Of a stretch of 64,000 nucleotides of DNA, positions 57,478 through 64,000 are shown piece after piece. Source of the stretch: Diadema setosum. Taxonomy: Eukaryota; Echinodermata; Echinoidea; Diadematoida; Diadematidae. Location: NCBI RefSeq assembly GCF_964275005.1, contig NC_092690.1, forward strand, positions 6,363,336 to 6,427,335, in the 5' to 3' direction. The notes under the pieces were generated by a model that was not told where the DNA came from, did no database searches, and saw nothing but the letters and a program-made list of their open reading frames with translations. The position numbers and the translations under genes are program-made. The stretch's first letter is position 1; each line of letters begins with the position of its first letter.

Positions 57478-58199
57478 GAAATATGAAAGATAGGTAGATA
57501 TAGATGGATAGATAGATAAATAGGTAGATTGAAAATTAGACGGAGAAAGACTGGATAAGTGAGAATCGGAAGAGAGTAATAAATCGAATATAAACAACAA
57601 ATATGTGTCAAATAAAGGAAAAATGTTTTCTTTTAGTCATTTCAAAGAAGCAAAAAGACGAGAAGTCTAGACCTCAAATGCAAAGAATAATGAAGAAAAA
57701 TGCAAAAATAAAAAAGAGGATGCAAGTAGACGTTGGAATTAGACAAGTAAAGCAAGATGCATAAATGCAGAAGGGAATGATGAGAAGGAGTAGGTTTTCT
57801 TTGTAAGAGGCAAGATAGAGAAGAAAATGAACAAAAAAATGAAGAGATGAAATAAGGGGGAGGGGAGACGCAAATAAGATAAATTAGAAAAAAGGCAATG
57901 GAAGTGGCATAATATATGAACAGTTTTATCCACAAATTGAGGCAAATTTTATTCATTGAAAGAGGGGGCGATGAGCACGTCAACATCATCGGTGCAGGTA
58001 GTCACTGCCGTGCGTTGTACTACTAACAGGACTTTTTTAACGTATCGCTTTACGGCGAGAGTGGAAGGTCTTACGATGCTGACCCCCCCCCCCCCCGCCC
58101 GCCTCAGACAGGATGAAAACAAAAGAAAATAAAACAAAATTATTCCTCTAGCATCGAAGAGGCGGAGATCGACGAACATTCGACGCCGATTCGGTCATC

Positions 58200-58405
58200 A
58201 TTGCGGAGGCGTGTCAAAAAAAAAAAAAAAAAAAAAAGATCGTCGGGGATTTCCGTCGAGATATTCATTCCGGACCAGCGGCCGAGCGGAGAGAGAGCAA
58301 AACCCGACAGTAGCCTTATATACTGTCAGCTGTTCATTGATATTATCGCAACCTCGTGTCTTGGTGTATGCAGGGAGAACGGTGACGGAACACGTCTTCG
58401 GTGAG
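58200..58405 (+). promoter_or_regulatory. Candidate promoter and first noncoding exon
   Basis: A CpG-richer stretch contains CCTTATATACTG (58313-58324). About 60 nt further on is GAACGGTGACGGAACACGTCTTCG followed by GTGAGT (donor at about 58400). This layout fits a TATA-like promoter and a 5' exon of a gene running right, but no downstream coding exon was found in the window. Confidence 0.25.
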
Positions 58406-58938
58406 TAACTTGATCTGCCGCCGATCAAATTGTGGACGTTACTCTCTCATCTAAGTTATTGTCAGTTGAAAAATTTGATTTTTATAGTCTGTTATAGTCT
58501 TATAGTAATTATCTCATTCTTCGTATACGCCCAACATTCTCTTGGCACATCCGACCTTGATTAGCATAGAGATTTAAATAAATACAGCTGACGATTTGAG
58601 TTACTGGAAGGTAATCCATTCGTGAACGATCATATTAATTTTTATTTTCTTTGCCTTTGATTAAGCCGTGTGTGATTACTGATTGTTAAACTTCCTACGG
58701 GTTTTGGTACCGATTTTTTTTTTCTTTGAGAACAAAACGCCTTGTATTCAAAGATACATGTTTTAGTTTCATAGTATATCATTACATGATAAATAAGGAA
58801 TAACCAACCTATACACAGTTTTCTCAGTGTCGTATGCAGATATTCCGATAAGACAATATGGGTTTAGCCTCCTTCTAAGTTGTACAGGTCGGTTCCAAAC
58901 GTTTTACTCGCAGTATTTAGTTTCGGGAATCGAAGACC

Positions 58939-59135
58939 AGGGTCCCGTTGCATAAAACTTTTTTAGCAACCTTAGAAAATTCTGGTTGGGATTTGCCCAA
59001 CCAGAATTTTTTAAGGTTGCTAATCTAAGAATGTAAAATCCGTTGCATAAAAACTCTGGTTGGGAGCTTCCAACCGGAATTTTGTGATTTCAACCGGAAA
59101 AAAATCCGGTTGGAGTTTTATGCAACGGGCCCCTG
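58939..59135. mobile_element. Foldback MITE, CAGGG(T/G)CCCGTTGCATAAAACT ends
   Basis: This 197-bp element has inverted ends (CAGGGTCCCGTTGCATAAAA and TTTTATGCAACGGGCCCCTG). Internal CCAACCAGAATT/AATTCTGGTTGG pairs make a multi-stem foldback. Confidence 0.8.
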
Positions 59136-59139
59136 AAGC

Positions 59140-59828
59140 AATGCAGTTGATTGAACATTTCTTGCAAGAACATGTTTTACCTGGAAATAAGACAAGTAAA
59201 AAAAAAAATGAATACTTTTTTTTTATCCAAGTTTAATTTCCCTAATTTTCCCGAAAGGCTTAAGAAAACATTCATATCGTGTTATTTTCTAATTGATGAT
59301 GAGAGAGTGACACCATAAATCATCGCACTCGATTGCAAAGAAAAAGCCAGCTGTTTTTCTTCCTGTCTTGCTTATCTATTTTTCCAATTTTGTTTTTGTA
59401 CATAATGATCCACAGAGAATAAGAAACACAAATACTGAGAATAAGCTTAAGAGAAAAAAAAACACCAAAAACAACTATAAGCTGAGAGAATCGATCTATC
59501 TAAGCTCGTACAACCCCTTGGCGTATATTTGACAGATTGTGAGCAGCAGGTGCTTTCTTGTTAATCCACATGATGCGGCAAGTTATTGAAACATTTACAT
59601 CGTGCGCGGTATCATTGACGAATACATATTGAGAGAGTTAAATTTCTCTGAACTTGTGTTTCCTTCCTTTGCATTAGCTCCAATCGTGCACTGCACAGCC
59701 TTTCATTCAATCCTATTCCAGGTTACTAGAGGACATTGCTGGCCGATTTTCATCGAGGTAGGTAAGTATATTTCATCTCGAGGAAGATAGCTAATGTATA
59801 ATATATGTTTAATAATTTGTGTGTGTGC

Positions 59829-59874
<46 letters not shown>

Positions 59875-60270
59875 ATGAGAGAAGTAGGAAACACATACAT
59901 TGCAGCAACCGAAATGAGAGTCAAACTTGCACAAAATGAAGCAGGCCTGCATCGTCATTTACTGCTATTCTTTGTTTCGTCTCTGTCTGTTCCTCTTCTC
60001 TCGATCGACCTGAAATTACTAGATCTTTAGAAGGACTAGTTGTAAATGCAATCAAATATATCTAAAGATATCTTAAAAGATAATTCTATTCGGAAGGAAT
60101 TGTTTGTTTGTCTGTTCGCTCCACTGTTTTGTGTCTTTTTTTGGGGGGGGGGGGGTGGGGAGGGTGCATCGTAGTATAATGCGTTATCCACGAGTATTAC
60201 CTGTAGGAATGTTGCTAACCGTTGCCGAACACGCGTGTTATTTCACTTCAACATAATGATGAATAATGAT
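59140..60270. other. Intergenic sequence with a TG microsatellite
   Basis: TG repeats lie at 59819-59872 and a T/G-run at 60130-60155. No gene was recognised. Confidence 0.5.
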
Positions 60271-60274
60271 CAGG

Positions 60275-60445
60275 GTTATGTTCGCTATTCTGAAACACAC
60301 AAATTCTCTATACCTTATATATAGAGGTTCGTAAATCTGAAATGGGATCTGTTAATAATAACATGTGTGGGATTATTCCAAGGATTCGTTAATCCAAAAC
60401 TTGAATATTATTCCTTTTTCCACAAGATTTGTTAATCCGAAATGA
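60275..60445. repeat. GATTCGTTAATCC-type degenerate repeat
   Basis: Units such as AGGATTCGTTAATCCAAAA and AGATTTGTTAATCCGAAAT recur about every 55 bp, matching the type at 38.5-38.96 kb. Confidence 0.55.
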
Positions 60446-61329
60446 AATGAGGTTAAAACCCAACGAAATGTATGATGTGTGATGGCATGTTCTTTTAACA
60501 AAGGCCATTACATCTGATTTGTACAATTTATATTTGGACTTGGTAAACCAATTTTGTCGTCTGGATCTGTTGCAGTTTATAAAGTATCATTATAGTTCAG
60601 GGTTTGTCTAAATGGATACATGTTGCTATGACAATTAACTACCTCTGCTGACGACACAGTTCACTAGGAAACAGAGCTTGGTAGTTTATTAATTTTTCCC
60701 AATGCCAGTAGTGACACTAATTTATTGCAAAGGTAATGCCATTGCTTGGTATCAGTGTATTATATGATATCTGTCATTTCGTTACTCCATTTAGGACATA
60801 CGCTAACGACTTGAACGTACGTAAATTCGAGACTTATAAGGACATAGCGTCAGCACTTCAACCTATTTCCATCACAATGACCAGTAGATGCTGAATATTG
60901 ATACGAGATATTTGTCTAACTTCATTTCCGATTTTCACGCAAATTTCTCTGTTCTATAGATTTGACATTGCAGCTGAACATGCTATGGCGTTTCAATTTT
61001 AGTTTTAGAATCATTCAATATATATCATTACCTTCATATAAGAAAGGCTCAAGACAAAATACGGCTACGAACTTTATCAAAGTTTATAGGTCACCCCTCC
61101 TGAAGTAACGCAAATATGTCATAATCATTCAAAAGACTGTTTTGCATCTTTGTTTGTGTACAGGGTGTACAATGACATTCCCATAACTGAAAAGATAATG
61201 AGGATATTTCTGTTGTTGTTTTCTCACACTCTCCCTTATGGACTTGGGTCTTTTTTGAATGCAGGTATGTAATTATTTGGGTGACAAGACATTTGCTAAT
61301 ATAATGCGACAGTAGCTCCGGCGTGTTGC

Positions 61330-62562
61330 GGCAAAAATTGTCACCCCTGCACAATTTGTCGTCTGGCGACAATTTGTGCAGATGGCTGACAGCACAAATT
61401 GTCGCCCGCCCTCGAAGCACATGTTTCTTTTTGTTTTTTTGTTTTTTTTGTTTTTTTCTTTTTTTTTTCTTTTTTTTTTGGGGGGGGGGGGGGTAATCTC
61501 ATCCTTGACATAGGCATTGGGATACCAAAACATAACTTACATGGCTACATCCATGCAAACAAGGCATGTAAAAAGTCACGTTACGGTTTCGAGGAAGTGT
61601 GTGTGGGTGTGTGCGCGCACACATGATAATTGAGTGTCCGTTTGTGTGACTGTGTGAGTGTCCGTATGTGTGTGTGTGTGAGCGTGTGTCTGTATTGTTT
61701 GTGGGGTGCGGGTGAATAGGATATGATTGGATGGATGGGGTGTGGGTTTGAGGGAAGGGTGTGTGTGTGTGTGTGTGTGTGTTTGTGTGTAGTGCGTGGA
61801 TGATGGGTGAGTGGAAGGGAAATGGGTGTGTGTGTGTGTGTATGTGTGTTTGCGGAGTTGGTGGATGATGGGTGGGTGCAAGGGAAATGGGTGTGTATGT
61901 GGGGGGGGGGGGGGGGGGCTCGCGCGCATGTGTGTGCGTGTAAATAGGTATGCGTGTAAAAGATGTCTTGGGATTATGTGTATGTGTGTCAGTCTGAGTG
62001 TGTATGGTGTGTGTGTGGAGGGATGTGTGTGAAGGCGGATGTAAACGTGAAATGGGGGGGGGGTACGTGTGTGTTAGTGCCTCGGTTTGTGTGTGTTTAC
62101 AAGTGAGTGTGTGCGTAAACACATAATGTCTGTGTCTGTGTGTGCGTGTGCGTGTGTTGCGTTTAGGCGGGGTTAGCATCAACCACCATCACGCACTAAG
62201 ATTCCGCGCATATTATTATACTCCTAACACACACACAGCTATCTAATACGAACCTGCACACCGTACACAACACATACCATGTAGTTCCCCCCCCCCCCAC
62301 ACACACACACATACACATCACATTAACCAGTATGCCCACCCCACCCAAGCATAATATAGGAACAACCACCCCAACGATACAATTCGCATTCTCTTCTGCC
62401 GCTTGAAGACAACGACCGACGACAAATATGTGCAGCTTCGTTTCAGTTTACCTGCACAAATTGTCGACATTGATGTCAAAAGTTGGGAACTGCACGAGAA
62501 GCACAATATGTCGTCAGGTGAAAAAAAAAAAAAAAAAAATGTGCAGGGGCGACAATTTGTGC
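61330..62562. mobile_element. Candidate element with GGCAAAAATTGTCACCCCTG ends and TG-rich interior
   Basis: The left end (GGCAAAAATTGTCACCCCTG) and the right end (CAGGGGCGACAATTTGTGCC) are inverted with few mismatches, and further ACAATTTGTCG motifs lie inside both ends. The interior is mostly TG/GT and G-run sequence (61600-62160), whose Thr/His/Pro-rich minus-strand frames are artefacts. Confidence 0.5.
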
Positions 62563-62582
62563 CGTTTAGGGTTGTGGTAGGG

Positions 62583-63590
62583 TTTTATTTTATTTTTTTT
62601 TTTATTCACGTTCCATATTCCACATTTCGTACAAGTTTTATATTCCATTTGATTTGAAGCAGAAAAGTTTTTTTCACACAATGGTCAGTTTGAACCAATA
62701 ATGCACAAATGTATAAGGACATATAATTAACGTGTAATATGAGGAACCCACTAAAAAGCAAAGCTTGTAGGATGTGGGTTCCAAAAATATAACATACGGT
62801 TTTAGTACAGTGTATCAAAGTCAGAAGTGACGTAACATGCAAATTCAAAATATCGAGAATATTACAATGTTTACGGGATGTACAAAGTATAGTATATAAT
62901 GTTTTATGATTAACTTATGGTATAAATGCTTTAAAAAGTAGCAAGTTAATCAAACTGGTGAGGTCATCCGAGCGAGGCATCATTTAAGTATATGCAAAAA
63001 AAAAAAAAAAATAAATAAGCGATTACGGCGAAATAATTACACATAGGATTTTAGCTTTGAGATTTTTCTTAAAGGAGCTTCAAGAACTTGAGTGCAACCG
63101 AACCGAATCTAACTCATTCCAGAAAGAAGGGCCGGTAGATGTAATTGTCTTAAGGGCTAAAACTGTACGAACAGGAGAAAAATAATAGGATTCACTGTGT
63201 CTTGTAGGGTAAGTATGAATATCACTGTTTTTCACAAACATTGAGGAAAATATACTAGGAAGGTAACCAGTATTCAACTTATACATGAAAATTCCAACAT
63301 GATATAAATACAAATCAGAAATTTTTAACAATTTACTTGAAACAAACAATTCGACAGTATGATCAAAAAATTGTGCTCGATTTATAATCCGCAAGGCCTT
63401 TTTCTGAACCAAAAATAACAAATCAATTTTAGTCTTTGAGCAATTCCCCCAGGCTAATATTCCGTAATTCAAGTAAGGTAATAATAAAGTTGTATAAAGA
63501 GAATGCAATATTGGCTTTGGGAAGAGATATTTCAGTTTGTGAATAATTCCAACATTTTTGCACAACAATTTACATAAATAATACTTTAGT
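62583..63590 (-). mobile_element. 5'-truncated LINE, reverse-transcriptase C-terminus and 3' end
   Basis: On the minus strand an open frame (63568-63080) encodes the C-terminal part of the same LINE family as at 18.66 kb: YLNYGILAWGNC matches YIGYGILAWGNC, and IFSSMFVKNSDIHTYPTR matches VFSSMFVKNTEIHSYPTR. It ends in ALKTITSTGPSFWNEL. The 3' UTR follows with the GGAACCCA/TGGGTTCC hairpin (62743-62782) and an A-rich tail at 62583-62605. Everything upstream of this part of the polymerase is missing, so the copy is dead on arrival but young, with its frame still open. Confidence 0.85.
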
Positions 63591-64000
63591 TTAGTTTAGT
63601 TTGATTTGAGGATTAGGATTAGTGTTAGGGTTATGTTTGTGGTTAGAATCTATGTTTGGCTTAGAGTGCAGATATTTCGTGAGAGCAATTGTTGCAGGAG
63701 CGAATGTCATGGAACCAACAATTATTTTTATGTCACTAGAACTTTAATACGGGACCTCTCGATTATGAGACGGAGGCGAGATTGATTGAGCCATAAAGAT
63801 GCCCAGTGTTGATGACCGTTTATCAGTAACACGTAACACCACGGGATAGGCGTTTGAGGCCGTTCAGGTTCATTGTGCCCGACCCAGTCTGTTTAGATTG
63901 ATATGTCAAATCACTTGTAAATTCTCGCATTTCTTCACTCATGAGTGATTAAATTATGTCTTGAAAGGACTTGCGAGGGAAGAATGGCAAAACGCCCTAA
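63591..64000. other. Window end, no gene seen
   Basis: A short TTAGT repeat (63581-63600) and telomere-like GGATTAGGATTAGTGTTAGGG (63608-63630) precede unique sequence. Confidence 0.45.

Noticed and set aside
57090-57611. Minus-strand frame with a KCHCKC cysteine stretch
   Set aside because: Most of the frame is translated GAAT/GGAT microsatellite. The cysteines do not fit the peptide spacing, and there is no signal peptide or splice support.
61499-62182. Long Thr/His/Pro-rich minus-strand frame of 227 codons
   Set aside because: It is the translation of TG/CA-rich low-complexity DNA.
1-64000. CRISPR arrays or prokaryotic operons
   Set aside because: No regular repeat-spacer arrays, no ribosome binding sites and no tightly packed genes were seen; splice sites and repeats show animal DNA.

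Overview
The window is AT-rich animal nuclear DNA: long introns, GT-AG splicing, many microsatellites (TA, CA/TG, GAAT, TTTG) and a dense load of MITEs, SINEs and LINE pieces. The receptor type (a type C leucine-rich GPCR close to the RXFP/GRL101 group) and the small cationic four-cysteine peptides suggest a marine invertebrate, most likely an echinoderm. That assignment is inference.

Region 1 (about 0.4-13.6 kb, + strand) is the 3' part of a leucine-rich-repeat GPCR gene. Eight separate 72-nt exons each encode one LRR and all share the same phase. A single large exon carries the hinge with a CC pair and the whole seven-helix domain. The 5' end lies outside the window. The introns carry a nested pair of MITEs, a 1.55-kb long-inverted-repeat element, TTAA-flanked elements and a LINE 3' remnant.

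Region 2 (13.6-27 kb) holds no convincing host gene. It contains a degenerate tandem repeat built on a GGCGGCCATTTT motif, a CpG-rich stretch with a strong hairpin, a MITE with perfect 36-bp ends, a 5'-truncated LINE with an open reverse-transcriptase frame, an old 1.8-kb-offset duplication and a CACTG-ended foldback element.

Region 3 (27-48 kb, - strand) is the main finding: three tandem genes for small secreted precursors. Exon 1 of each encodes a signal peptide, an acidic prosegment and a Lys-Arg cleavage site, and ends in phase 1. A short exon 2, easily missed because it is only 87-98 nt long, encodes a strongly basic peptide with the invariant pattern C-x8-C-x-C-x14-C. The prosegment's negative charge roughly matches the positive charge of the mature peptide, as in antimicrobial-peptide precursors. 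I infer a cluster of host-defence (or peptide-signal) genes born by tandem duplication.

Region 4 (48-64 kb) is mostly repeats: head-to-head tRNA-derived SINEs, LINE 3' ends that share a covarying 3' hairpin, foldback MITEs, a C-rich/telomere-like block and TG-rich sequence. One weak candidate promoter/first exon lies near 58.3 kb.
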